Shown here: positions 16,701 through 23,274 of the stretch, in pieces
How the letters are laid out: each line of letters starts with the position of its first letter
How positions within the stretch are numbered: the stretch's first letter is position 1
IMG/VR virus record: IMGVR_UViG_3300027631_000039
Coordinates: 1-46,224 of that record
Length of the DNA: 46,224 bases
Strand: one strand, 5' to 3'
From: a virus
Position numbers and translations under genes: made by a program
The notes under the pieces: generated by a model
What the model was told of the DNA's origin: nothing
The model's input: only the letters and a program-made list of their open reading frames with translations
The model's database searches: none

Positions 16701-18772
16701 GTGTCTTTATATGTGAAAATAGGTTCGGGTCTACCTAAAAATGATGTTGGATTCCAACTTGCGGTGCTACTATCAGTAAAAGAAAGTTCATATGGTGGAA
16801 ACCACATAACTCTACCCCCGTTTGGCCCTTTTTCACAAACAGGCAATTCATCATAAGTAAAACCAGGCTTACTTGATGTTCTCCAAGCCAAATTTTCAAT
16901 TGAGAACATATATTTTTTTGCATAACCGCCTTGACCACTACCCAATAAATCAAACGATTCGTCTTTATCCGGAACAATATTTGTTGAACCCGGATTTCTC
17001 ATCGGAGCAATATTAAGGTTATACGTATTATCTAAGACAGAATTTGTAAATCTTCTTCCTGATGTTGTTATACCTTCAGTTTTTTGTAAATCCGCGTAAG
17101 TATAATACGGAGTATCCTTCGCAAACACTCGACAATACTCAATACCGGCTTCCCCACCGGTTGTTTGGTCTGTGTAAGAAACAACTTGTGAACCTTTAGT
17201 CATTTCTTTATAACCATCGTGGAATACCTTACTAACTTGGTTAATCGCATTTCCAACGTGTTTTAGTCTTGTTATACCTTGAACATTATCGGCAGAATTT
17301 ACTAATCTTTGAGTTTCATCTAAAATTGAGGTTTTTTTAAACTCAATATTTGTTGATTCATCTTGAGTATAATCACTACTAATTAAATTGAATCCTGTGT
17401 CTATAGAACCTTTTCCGCCACCTGGTGTTGCGTGATACCCCGCAGCCCCTTTATATTTTGGTGATGTCCAAACAAATTCACCATCTAAACTACCACCATC
17501 GCTTGACGATTTAGCGGCTAAACCAAAATTAAGTAAATCAGAATTTCCCTCAAATAAAATACCTAATTCTGAAGGTCCATATACAGGAGCTTCCGTTTGT
17601 TGACCAAAAGCGTTTACCGGAACTTGATTTGCTGGTGAAGTTATTGATGATGGTTCAGCCGTTTTACTACCAACATAATAACCACCCGCTAAAGTTCCAT
17701 TACTATTTAATACCGCATCAAATATTGCTTGACCAATACCTAATAACCCACCGTATTGACCATTATACGCTGGTTGATATCTGTTATATTCAAGGTTATT
17801 GAATAATGCCGACCTTTGTCCATTCCCCGTATTAACTAAGAATATTTCAGAAGGATTTCTTTTTTTATTTAATATCGGTGATAATAAACCCCCCGTTAAT
17901 TGATTCGCAACATTTAACGCATTTGAAGTTTGAGGTGTTTGACCATTTTTTGTGTTATCGTCAAAATAATCCCCCGGAATTAATGAAACCGGCCAATACG
18001 CACCAGCTAACTTAGTTACTAAATCAACCACCCCAACAATAGGGTTTTCAGGTACTGTAATTGTCCAATCTTTATATATTAAAGGTTGTTGTCCCGAAAT
18101 AAGTAAACTCGCTTCAAAAGGGTCTTGTAATGATTGTAAATTAACCATCCCAACCGTATTAATCTGAATTTCTCGATTAATTCTGTATTGGAACGATTCT
18201 TTTAATTTTTGACTTGCCAACCTAGCCATATAAGAATCCTGAGATAATGAACCATTGTCTCCTGTTGGATTGTCATTTAATAAAATACTATATGGTGAGT
18301 AAGTTGAAGGTACAAAATTTGAATTGTAAGGTATGTGTAATGGGGAACCTAAAGTACCGTCATTGGTTATATCAACCATATCATTGTAACCCCCAACAGG
18401 CCCAAAATAATTACTTACATAGGCACTATCAATAAAAAATTCATTTACTAAATCTAACGCTGTATCATCCGGACTATATTCTCCCTGATTTGAATTTACC
18501 GGTAACGGTACTCCATTATAATCTAAAGTAGTGTTGTACCCACCATTTGGCCCAAATTGGTTTAATGGATATAATTGTGCAGCAAAAGGGTCGTTACCTA
18601 TTAAATCATTTGGAGAGTCAATCACATTAAATGAACTTAACACAACCTCTGTATCTAAATCTGACGATGGGGGTGTATATACACCTGTAACACCATATGG
18701 AGTTAAATTTTTACTTAATAAAGTATTTCTAAACGATGATGTAGACGCAAATGATAATGGACTATTTGGCAT
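13796..18772 (-). CDS. Large baseplate/tail-tube-initiator-like protein with internal OmpA-like domain
   Basis: A 1658-aa protein. Around 640-710 it has the pattern MWFPPYELSF...FLGRPEPIFTYKDTRRSGTL, reminiscent of gp48/gp54-type tube initiator proteins. At about 899-960 there is an OmpA-like segment (GSIVIDMIASASAP then LSKRRYDSVINFLKTF), the peptidoglycan-binding fold. At about 1040-1065 there is a Pro/Thr linker. At about 1146-1225 a contractile-tail tube-protein-like stretch occurs (PVLVLRIGDFYNTKIIPSTV, then LAKVTMAFDMIGGMGLAKPV). The first ~600 residues are Gly/Asn/Pro-rich and unrecognised. It is likely a baseplate component between tape measure and gp53, possibly a fusion of several T4-sized functions. 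A TATTTAT element lies 10 bp upstream of its ATG. Confidence 0.7.
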   Translation of the reverse strand: MPNSPLSFASTSSFRNTLLSKNLTPYGVTGVYTPPSSDLDTEVVLSSFNVIDSPNDLIGNDPFAAQLYPLNQFGPNGGYNTTLDYNGVPLPVNSNQGEYSPDDTALDLVNEFFIDSAYVSNYFGPVGGYNDMVDITNDGTLGSPLHIPYNSNFVPSTYSPYSILLNDNPTGDNGSLSQDSYMARLASQKLKESFQYRINREIQINTVGMVNLQSLQDPFEASLLISGQQPLIYKDWTITVPENPIVGVVDLVTKLAGAYWPVSLIPGDYFDDNTKNGQTPQTSNALNVANQLTGGLLSPILNKKRNPSEIFLVNTGNGQRSALFNNLEYNRYQPAYNGQYGGLLGIGQAIFDAVLNSNGTLAGGYYVGSKTAEPSSITSPANQVPVNAFGQQTEAPVYGPSELGILFEGNSDLLNFGLAAKSSSDGGSLDGEFVWTSPKYKGAAGYHATPGGGKGSIDTGFNLISSDYTQDESTNIEFKKTSILDETQRLVNSADNVQGITRLKHVGNAINQVSKVFHDGYKEMTKGSQVVSYTDQTTGGEAGIEYCRVFAKDTPYYTYADLQKTEGITTSGRRFTNSVLDNTYNLNIAPMRNPGSTNIVPDKDESFDLLGSGQGGYAKKYMFSIENLAWRTSSKPGFTYDELPVCEKGPNGGRVMWFPPYELSFTDSSTASWNPTSFLGRPEPIFTYKDTRRSGTLSWKIIVDHPSIMNTIVEKQLKGQKKDRINSIMDSFFAGCVKYDIYKLAQKFNTIPIKDLYTYQKILTNPKVNESQVKAVVAEKGDDNTINNKETPQTNPDTTIADFQNRYKEFAFYFDNDIPGPPKKGSTTASSAYLSDYNTYVDNMNIGRYQAMADGVFNAGSSSKNTTEFFKNVIIENFKFITQGEKNFFTDALNILKNKKGSIVIDMIASASAPASKSYNEDLSKRRYDSVINFLKTFPVGADTLAKYIDDKSLTINTVAAGETISIPVSPLGLGAQVNCTNDINAQITPNQATNKVAQVFSVNAMACRRVKIQNIKVTPSPTPTPVPDPPRVVPPTTGATTPPVEPIVTIQQKIKEGITKKIIRQMLSECDYFEAIKENSPMVYDSIQDKVKYFNPAFHSMTPEGLNARLTFLNQCVRPGETIPVIGTDGKPKYNDASNTAFGAPPVLVLRIGDFYNTKIIPSTVSFSYEPLLLDMNPEGIGVQPMLAKVTMAFDMIGGMGLAKPVEELQNALSFNYYANTEIYDDRATATEDTSALDAQMVQSIVGTQPTVSSNDVNNQQTNDAGTTIGDIMTTVPNADGDTGDINYKSIMDKLLEVTKEYYTNIVNQAESTTKSYNDGIWQLMCKTRQYINGDFTIPNQPQKVTIFGKQSFQPSVDELFNSVIADIDSGTNILIVGLKALQYNDETVIKRVKDNLKKYVNDYKNDFSNGITQIGNNITQQEQTMVQVFRKVNLVTTLTDGLIIDNLGPKIYSLSGTSEVDKASDGPPSNTYEELWRDFQLVGARLMKYGDFISNPAQGIIPGKTYDKPGSFTPSSTSFDETNLSDKSFFMVMAQIFNNKNKLQSFKTTIISGELSKITSPSSLTKQFDKICDTFKDRVDNELKAESKRYVSIKKNAEYVTYLNTSAYNKGKSRKFTYTTTPNSTTIAKQSADLQLLYKGNNNGDKTIWTDKTQFN

Positions 18773-18782
18773 ATTTTATTCT

Positions 18783-18795
18783 TTTATAATAAATA
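18783..18795 (-). promoter_or_regulatory. TATTTAT late-promoter-like element
   Basis: Minus-strand TATTTATTATAAA, 10 bp upstream of the ATG of the 1658-aa baseplate gene, within the 32-bp gap after the tape-measure gene start region. Confidence 0.6.
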
Positions 18796-18804
18796 GATTC
18801 TCAC

Positions 18805-20682
18805 CTATTTTTTAAAATTATTGTTCATTATTTTTTGAGGACTAGATTCTGGTGAATTTTTATTTAGTTCCATTGTAACAGTTTTTGTTAAGGATTCCTT
18901 AATACCTGTTTTATTTAATACTTCCATAAATTGATGTTCAGTTATATTATCACCTTTAACATCAACACTAAAGTTCATTTGAACTACGATAGGTTCTGAA
19001 CTACCTTGACCACCACTTGATTTACCTCCATATAAGTCAGTACCACCAACCAATTTTAATTCGTCTTGTTTGTGTGTTTCAATTATAAAATTATCAACTT
19101 TAAGTTTTTGCGACCCGGTTGCGGTTGTTGATTTAGCGGCCGCACTACTAACACCTAAAGATTTCCCTAATGTTCCTATACTATTATTTAGTAATTGAAT
19201 AATTCCATTTTGAGATTTACCTAAATTATCGGTAGCAACTTTAGCATTACCCATCGCCTCTGTCCAAGTACTTCCAAAAGCTGTTTTAGTGTTTTCACTA
19301 ATTTTAGAGAAAGACTCTGTAACATCCGCCATTGTTCCCGTTCCTTTTGCAAATTTATTTAAAACATCAAAAGCAATATCTGTTGTTTCATCCAAACCTT
19401 GACCAATTTTTTTAGACGTAACACCTTTTGCCACTGTTCCTAACCCTTCAACTATTTCTCTTGGTGCTTCAGTAATCGCTTTACCACCTCTACTTCCCGC
19501 AATGGCTGCCGGTAGTCTTTTTGACATAGATTCTAAAATCTTCTCAATTCTTTCTGAACTATTTAATTGACCTTTAGCCAAGTCCTCCATACTTTTTGGT
19601 TTTGACGCCTCAACTAACGCTTCTAAATCTGTTGAATTTAATTCAGATACCGCCTTTTCTTGAGCTTTACCATCTTTATCAGTAAAATTAACAACATATT
19701 GACCACCCTTCATTTCCGCCATATTGGCAATCATAGTCTTTTGTTCGTCAGTTGCCGCAGGGAATTTAATCTTCTTCATCTTATCATCCAAATCAGCACT
19801 TGCTAACGCCATTTTAGATAATTGACCCAATGGTAAACCCATCTCTTTTTCAATCTCTCTCATTTGACGTTTAGCCCCCGGCATAATTTCAAAACCGGTT
19901 CCGTCTTTTTTCAATTGGACAAATTGTTGAGACATTTTTGACATCTGATTTTGTAATTCACCAGGGTCATTTTGTGCCAAGTCCATCAATCTTAACGGGT
20001 CCAATAAATCACTTTGAGCAACACCTAATCGTTGCATTGACGCCGCCATATTAATAGCCCCTTCAGGGTCAAAAACTTTTTCAGCAAAAGCCAACGAGTC
20101 TTTCATATCAATTCTTAAACTTGTTGCTTGAGCCGCCATTTTTGCCAATCCTTGAACTCCCCCTTCAAAATTATATTTGTTAAGAGCGTCCATATTTTGT
20201 AACACTTGTCCTGAAACCGCACTTGCGTTAACTCCTGACGCTCTCGCAATATTAACAACATCCCCCATTTGTTTGGTTGCATCATACACAGAAATACCAA
20301 CATCTTTAAATGATTTAGTAATGGTTCCCGCGTCTTGACCGGAAGCCTTCATTGTTGCATACATATCCTTAAAAGCATCTGTGGATAATACCAAATTTTT
20401 ACCTAATGTAGTCGAAACACTTTGTTGAATATCTACAATAGTTTGAAAATTTCCCCCTAATTCAGTTACATCGGGTATTGCGTTTGCAAGGTTTTGTCTA
20501 ATAGCAGCAACCGCCTCTCTACTAGCACCAAACGTACCTAATACTTTAGCCGCACCATCATCAACTTGCTTTAACGTATCTAGAATAACAGCAGGGTTAA
20601 AATTATCGGTAAATGCTTTACCTAATTCTTTCCCCATTTTTCCCGCCATATCACCTATTCCACCGGTTTCTTCTCCTGCCAT
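18805..20682 (-). CDS. Tape measure protein (T4 gp29-like role)
   Basis: A 625-aa, mostly helical, Ala/Met/Lys-rich protein, near T4 gp29 in length (590 aa). Long amphipathic helices dominate from 1 to about 500 (for example ASVGQVLQNM-type repeats near 150 and LQNQMSKMSQQFVQLKKDG near 250). A Gly/Ser-rich segment lies near 540 (GGKSSGGQGSSEP), with a compact beta-alpha end. Its place between the tube/chaperone genes and baseplate genes is where contractile phages keep the tape measure. It would fill the tube lumen and set tail length; by rule of thumb this predicts a tail similar to T4's. A TATTTAT element precedes it. Confidence 0.8.
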   Translation of the reverse strand: MAGEETGGIGDMAGKMGKELGKAFTDNFNPAVILDTLKQVDDGAAKVLGTFGASREAVAAIRQNLANAIPDVTELGGNFQTIVDIQQSVSTTLGKNLVLSTDAFKDMYATMKASGQDAGTITKSFKDVGISVYDATKQMGDVVNIARASGVNASAVSGQVLQNMDALNKYNFEGGVQGLAKMAAQATSLRIDMKDSLAFAEKVFDPEGAINMAASMQRLGVAQSDLLDPLRLMDLAQNDPGELQNQMSKMSQQFVQLKKDGTGFEIMPGAKRQMREIEKEMGLPLGQLSKMALASADLDDKMKKIKFPAATDEQKTMIANMAEMKGGQYVVNFTDKDGKAQEKAVSELNSTDLEALVEASKPKSMEDLAKGQLNSSERIEKILESMSKRLPAAIAGSRGGKAITEAPREIVEGLGTVAKGVTSKKIGQGLDETTDIAFDVLNKFAKGTGTMADVTESFSKISENTKTAFGSTWTEAMGNAKVATDNLGKSQNGIIQLLNNSIGTLGKSLGVSSAAAKSTTATGSQKLKVDNFIIETHKQDELKLVGGTDLYGGKSSGGQGSSEPIVVQMNFSVDVKGDNITEHQFMEVLNKTGIKESLTKTVTMELNKNSPESSPQKIMNNNFKK

Positions 20683-20694
20683 AACAAATGTGTT

Positions 20695-20707
20695 TTATAC
20701 ATAAATA
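20695..20707 (-). promoter_or_regulatory. TATTTAT late-promoter-like element for tape measure
   Basis: Minus-strand TATTTATGTATAA, 12 bp before the tape-measure ATG, in the 45-bp gap after the hub-chaperone extension ORF. Confidence 0.6.
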
Positions 20708-20727
20708 CACCAAAGAGTAGTTTTAAA

Positions 20728-20913
20728 TTACGTCTTTGGTGTATTATCTTCAATTATCCTATCTATAAGGTATTTTCTAACATATGTCGGAATTTGAAAG
20801 AATTCAGTATATGAAGTTCTAATAAATTTCGCCATAAAGTAATATTCTTCAATCAGAAGTTGTCTGTGATTAGAAGAAAGGCCGAAAAAACTCCACCCCA
20901 AACGATATCTCAA
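20728..20913 (-). CDS. Overlapping +1-frame extension of the hub chaperone (gp51-like), probably made by frameshift
   Basis: An open frame of 61 codons that overlaps the 3' end of the gp26-like gene by 44 bp in the +1 frame. The only start at its head is TTG at 20913; the first ATG inside (MAKFIRTSYTEFF) would give 35 aa. The sequence reads as real protein: HRQLLIEEYYFMAKFIRTSY then IPTYVRKYLIDRI. This Y-x-hydrophobic...MP/IPxYxRRYLI-like pattern is typical of tail/hub assembly chaperone extensions in other phages. No good independent start supports it, so expression as a fusion to the upstream gene is the more likely route. The next gene downstream is the tape measure, the usual client of such chaperones. 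Confidence 0.65.
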   Translation of the reverse strand: MRYRLGWSFFGLSSNHRQLLIEEYYFMAKFIRTSYTEFFQIPTYVRKYLIDRIIEDNTPKT

Positions 20914-21625
20914 ATGATATCTTTTCTCCTGATGGGGCGATTGCGGCTCTCGTTAATTCTAACGATGGTTGGTTATCTCTAATAAATTTACGGATATATT
21001 TTGAATCCATAATTGGTAGAGTACTTACAAATAATGCAATATTTGATTTATCGGAATCACCATTAAATTCCACAATATGTTTCATCAATCTAAGTGTAAC
21101 TATTGGTGCTGTTCTACCAACAGGGTAAGTATCAACTATTGAACTTATTTCCAAAGTATCTGAATATGTTAACGGTCTTAATTTAACAGTAACACCTGAT
21201 TTTGGTAATTTTGTTGTAAATAACCCATTTTCATCCGGTTTAACTTCAGTTTTTCTAATATCTAATTCATCCAAAATAACCGAATGTGAAAAAGGTTTTT
21301 TTGTTTGAGGGTCGGTTAAACTTACAGTATATTCAGGTCCAAAAGATGTGTTTCTTAAGAATAATAAAATTGCTTCAACATCCCCGTCAATTAACTCTTC
21401 CGGTCTTAGGTCGTGTTCATACATTTTATTTCTAAGTAATGACATAATAATGTTATCATTAGTTCCTTGACCCGACATTAACGAGTTTTCATCTGTTGCT
21501 GTTAAATAACCTACTTTTATTGATTTCTTTTTTGATTTATAAAAAATCCCACCTGAAGGTAATTGTACAACATCGTGTGGTAAGTTGAAATTTTCGGTTC
21601 CAGCATTTACAATATCTTGTTCCAT
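20870..21625 (-). CDS. 26: Baseplate hub assembly protein, T4 gp26-like
   Basis: A 251-aa protein resembling the T4_baseplate (gp26) family. Features are a start rich in NLPHDVVQLPSGGIFY, the segment TATDENSLMSGQGTNDNII, VKLRPLTYSDTLEISSIVDT in the middle, and the C-terminal IMDSKYIRKFIRDNQPSLEL. Family members act in assembling the baseplate hub or as tail chaperones. The reading frame ends in GVEFFRPFF immediately after a T6 run, where a +1 shift would continue into the overlapping 51-codon frame to give a product of about 298 aa. A TATTTATAATAA element lies 12 bp upstream of the ATG, with a second copy farther up overlapping the tube-gene terminator. Confidence 0.75.
   Translation of the reverse strand: MEQDIVNAGTENFNLPHDVVQLPSGGIFYKSKKKSIKVGYLTATDENSLMSGQGTNDNIIMSLLRNKMYEHDLRPEELIDGDVEAILLFLRNTSFGPEYTVSLTDPQTKKPFSHSVILDELDIRKTEVKPDENGLFTTKLPKSGVTVKLRPLTYSDTLEISSIVDTYPVGRTAPIVTLRLMKHIVEFNGDSDKSNIALFVSTLPIMDSKYIRKFIRDNQPSLELTRAAIAPSGEKISFEISFGVEFFRPFF
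20882..20893 (-). other. Candidate +1 ribosomal frameshift site (TTT-TTT-CGG)
   Basis: In the gp26-like frame the codons are GAG TTT TTT CGG (20893 down to 20882), ending four codons later at TAA. Slipping one base forward on TTTC places a Phe tRNA on TTC and continues GGC CTT TCT in the overlapping frame. Phe tRNA pairs better with TTC than TTT, and CGG should be a slow codon in such an A+T-rich genome; both favour +1 movement. Confidence 0.5.
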
Positions 21626-21637
21626 ATAATTTTGTTT

Positions 21638-21649
21638 TTATTATAAATA
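21638..21649 (-). promoter_or_regulatory. TATTTAT late-promoter-like element for gp26-like gene
   Basis: Minus-strand TATTTATAATAA, 12 bp upstream of the gp26-like ATG, followed by an A-rich leader without Shine-Dalgarno. Confidence 0.6.
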
Positions 21650-21674
21650 ATAGTTAGTTAAAAATTTATATAAA

Positions 21675-21686
21675 GTATTATAAATA
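21675..21686 (-). promoter_or_regulatory. Second, upstream TATTTAT element fused to the tube terminator
   Basis: Minus-strand TATTTATAATAC begins in the U-tract of the terminator at 21686-21709, 37 bp upstream of the other copy. It would let transcription restart immediately after tube mRNA ends. Confidence 0.45.
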
Positions 21687-21709
21687 AAAAATCCCACTAA
21701 TGTGGGATT
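21686..21709 (-). terminator. Intrinsic terminator after tail tube gene
   Basis: An 8-bp perfect stem AATCCCAC (21690-21697) / GTGGGATT (21702-21709) with a 4-base loop. It is followed on the minus strand by a run of T residues. It lies about 20 bp past the tube stop codon. Confidence 0.85.
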
Positions 21710-21730
21710 AATTTTGTTTTTATTACAATG

Positions 21731-22219
21731 TTAGTAAACTAATATACATCTATCCATACGTAAAGTTGTAGATATAGTCGCTAAAGCATCTGTACCATAA
21801 GCCAACGAATCAAAGTTAACATCAGATAAGAAAGTTCCTTCTAATATCCATTTTTCTACAACAACACCTGTTGGGTCTAACATTTCAAGGTCAACATTCT
21901 TTTTATATCCCGCTGCGTACCCCATACGTCCTGTTACAGACTCCGCACATAAACGAACCCACTCCATAAGAGCTTGAGACGCTGAAGGACCAATTGGGTC
22001 TCTGAATTTAACCGGGATAGTACTCCAAGTAAAACGTCCTGCAACATATGTCTCAGTATTTAAGAAAGGTATCGCCACCGGAGCTATCGTTATGTGTGGT
22101 CTAGCAGCCGATTCTACGAACCATTCGTTAATCCCTAAAGAAGAAGGGAATCGTACAATAAACCTATTTTGTCTTTTTGGTTCATACGGTATGGGCATTT
22201 TCATTAATAAATCAGCCAT
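21731..22219 (-). CDS. 19: Tail tube protein, T4 gp19-like
   Basis: A 162-aa protein, almost exactly the T4 gp19 length (163 aa), with the family pattern. The N-terminus has KRQNRFIVRFPSSLGINEW. The middle has ARPHITIAPVAIPFLNTETY, VAGRFTWSTIPVKFRDPIGP and SASQALMEWVRLCAES. The C-terminus has VEKWILEGTFLSDVNFDSLA. It polymerises into the rigid inner tube inside the sheath. It is isolated as its own unit: a TATTTAT element about 37 bp upstream of the ATG and a strong terminator 20 bp downstream fit the high copy number of the product. Confidence 0.93.
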   Translation of the reverse strand: MADLLMKMPIPYEPKRQNRFIVRFPSSLGINEWFVESAARPHITIAPVAIPFLNTETYVAGRFTWSTIPVKFRDPIGPSASQALMEWVRLCAESVTGRMGYAAGYKKNVDLEMLDPTGVVVEKWILEGTFLSDVNFDSLAYGTDALATISTTLRMDRCILVY

Positions 22220-22256
22220 TGTCTATTTGTTTTTTAATTTTTATTTTTTATCTTGT

Positions 22257-22268
22257 TTATTATAAATA
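22257..22268 (-). promoter_or_regulatory. TATTTAT late-promoter-like element for tail tube
   Basis: Minus-strand TATTTATAATAA, 37 bp upstream of the tube ATG, leaving a long A-rich, Shine-Dalgarno-free leader similar to that of the sheath gene. Confidence 0.6.
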
Positions 22269-22330
22269 TAACCTATTTAATTTTTATCACTTGACTTTTA
22301 AAATTAAAATATTTATCATTCTAGAAATCC

Positions 22331-22384
22331 TAGTTTTTATATTAATATTTATTTTATAGTTTTTATTTATTAAATAGTTTTTAT
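22331..22384. repeat. Three copies of a TAGTTTTTAT decamer in A+T-only spacer
   Basis: TAGTTTTTAT occurs at 22331-22340, 22357-22366 and 22375-22384 within the 178-bp non-coding spacer between the HAD gene and the tube gene. The spacer is almost entirely A and T and holds no open frame I would call a gene. It could be a protein-binding or transcript-end region; simple base composition may also account for the copies. Confidence 0.4.
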
Positions 22385-22397
22385 TATAATAATTATT

Positions 22398-23216
22398 TTA
22401 ATATTCTTTTTTTATTCCTCCAGCCGTTGAATACGTTTTAATAATATTCTCTGGGTCTTGCTCAAAATGTTTTTTCACAACATCCACATTTTTTAAGTCG
22501 TCATCTGAAAAACCTATCTTAGGGACAAAATAATTATTTATTTTATTTTTTAAATAAGCGTGTTTTTGTATATATTGTGACATATCCTTAACATATTTAA
22601 CAAACTCATTTAACGCTTTAATTTTACCTTCCTCCGGATTAGTCGCAGAACCTTCACCATAAGTTACTGGATAAAACTTACATAAATCCAAATATTCTCT
22701 AATCATCTCTCTTTTAGATATATTGTCCTCGTCAGCTAAATCTCTGTATTTTTCTAAATTTTTAACTAATTCATTTGAATCTATACCATTATAATTAGAT
22801 ATAATATAATTATAACAAGCCTCTTTTAAAACTGATGGTGTGTGCCCTCTTGCCGTAACAATTGAAAATATTGAACCATTATTGATTGCTTCAACAAAAT
22901 CATTCCAAGCGGGACCTGGTTTAGCAGTCATAGCATCAATAATAAATTGTTTGTCCCCCTGAACACCAAAATAAAAAAATGGTTCATCTGAAAAACTAAC
23001 AATTTTGTGACCATCAAATTCAAAAGGTTCTTTACCAATTTCTTCTCTATATGTTGCAAAATCTTCTGTCGACATTCCTACAGTATCCCCTTCTTCGTCT
23101 TTTAACAATATTTTAGTTGGCATTGAGACAATATTGTCATCCCAATCAAATGCGTAATATTTTTCATCCGGTGCTCCAAATTCATCAATACCTTCGACTA
23201 TCTTATTTTTTAACAT
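22398..23216 (-). CDS. HAD-superfamily hydrolase/phosphatase-like protein
   Basis: A 272-aa protein with HAD motifs. Motif I is YAFDWDDNIV (D24, D26), motif II is SIFSIVTARGHTP (T120), a basic motif III candidate is EEGKIKALNEF (K197/K199), and an acidic motif IV is GFSDDDLKNV (D237-D239). The insert between motifs I and II (about 30-110) is larger than minimal. Related phosphatase folds occur in T4 polynucleotide kinase, but no kinase P-loop is present here. It sits between the tail tube and sheath genes, an unexpected place for an enzyme. A substrate cannot be inferred; end-healing of nucleic acid or a virion-associated phosphatase are both possible. Confidence 0.75.
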   Translation of the reverse strand: MLKNKIVEGIDEFGAPDEKYYAFDWDDNIVSMPTKILLKDEEGDTVGMSTEDFATYREEIGKEPFEFDGHKIVSFSDEPFFYFGVQGDKQFIIDAMTAKPGPAWNDFVEAINNGSIFSIVTARGHTPSVLKEACYNYIISNYNGIDSNELVKNLEKYRDLADEDNISKREMIREYLDLCKFYPVTYGEGSATNPEEGKIKALNEFVKYVKDMSQYIQKHAYLKNKINNYFVPKIGFSDDDLKNVDVVKKHFEQDPENIIKTYSTAGGIKKEY

Positions 23217-23234
23217 ACATTTAAATTAAGGCTT

Positions 23235-23267
23235 AATTATGACCCACTATTACAATGGGTCATAATT
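23235..23267. terminator. Hairpin between sheath and HAD genes
   Basis: A 12-bp perfect stem AATTATGACCCA (23235-23246) / TGGGTCATAATT (23256-23267) with a 9-base loop lies directly past the sheath stop codon. The T-rich tract is on the plus-strand side (ATTTTTATTATT). In the minus direction the stem is followed by AATTAAGCC rather than a U-run, so termination of sheath transcripts may be partial. The hairpin could also protect the 3' end of the abundant sheath mRNA. Confidence 0.6.
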
Positions 23268-23274
23268 TTTATTA

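Noticed and set aside
22310-22320. Plus-strand TATTTATCATT in the tube-HAD spacer
   Set aside because: Would transcribe antisense into the HAD gene and no plus-strand gene follows; kept only as a remark.
22398-23216. Assignment of the HAD protein as a full polynucleotide kinase-phosphatase
   Set aside because: No P-loop kinase domain is present; only HAD motifs are seen.
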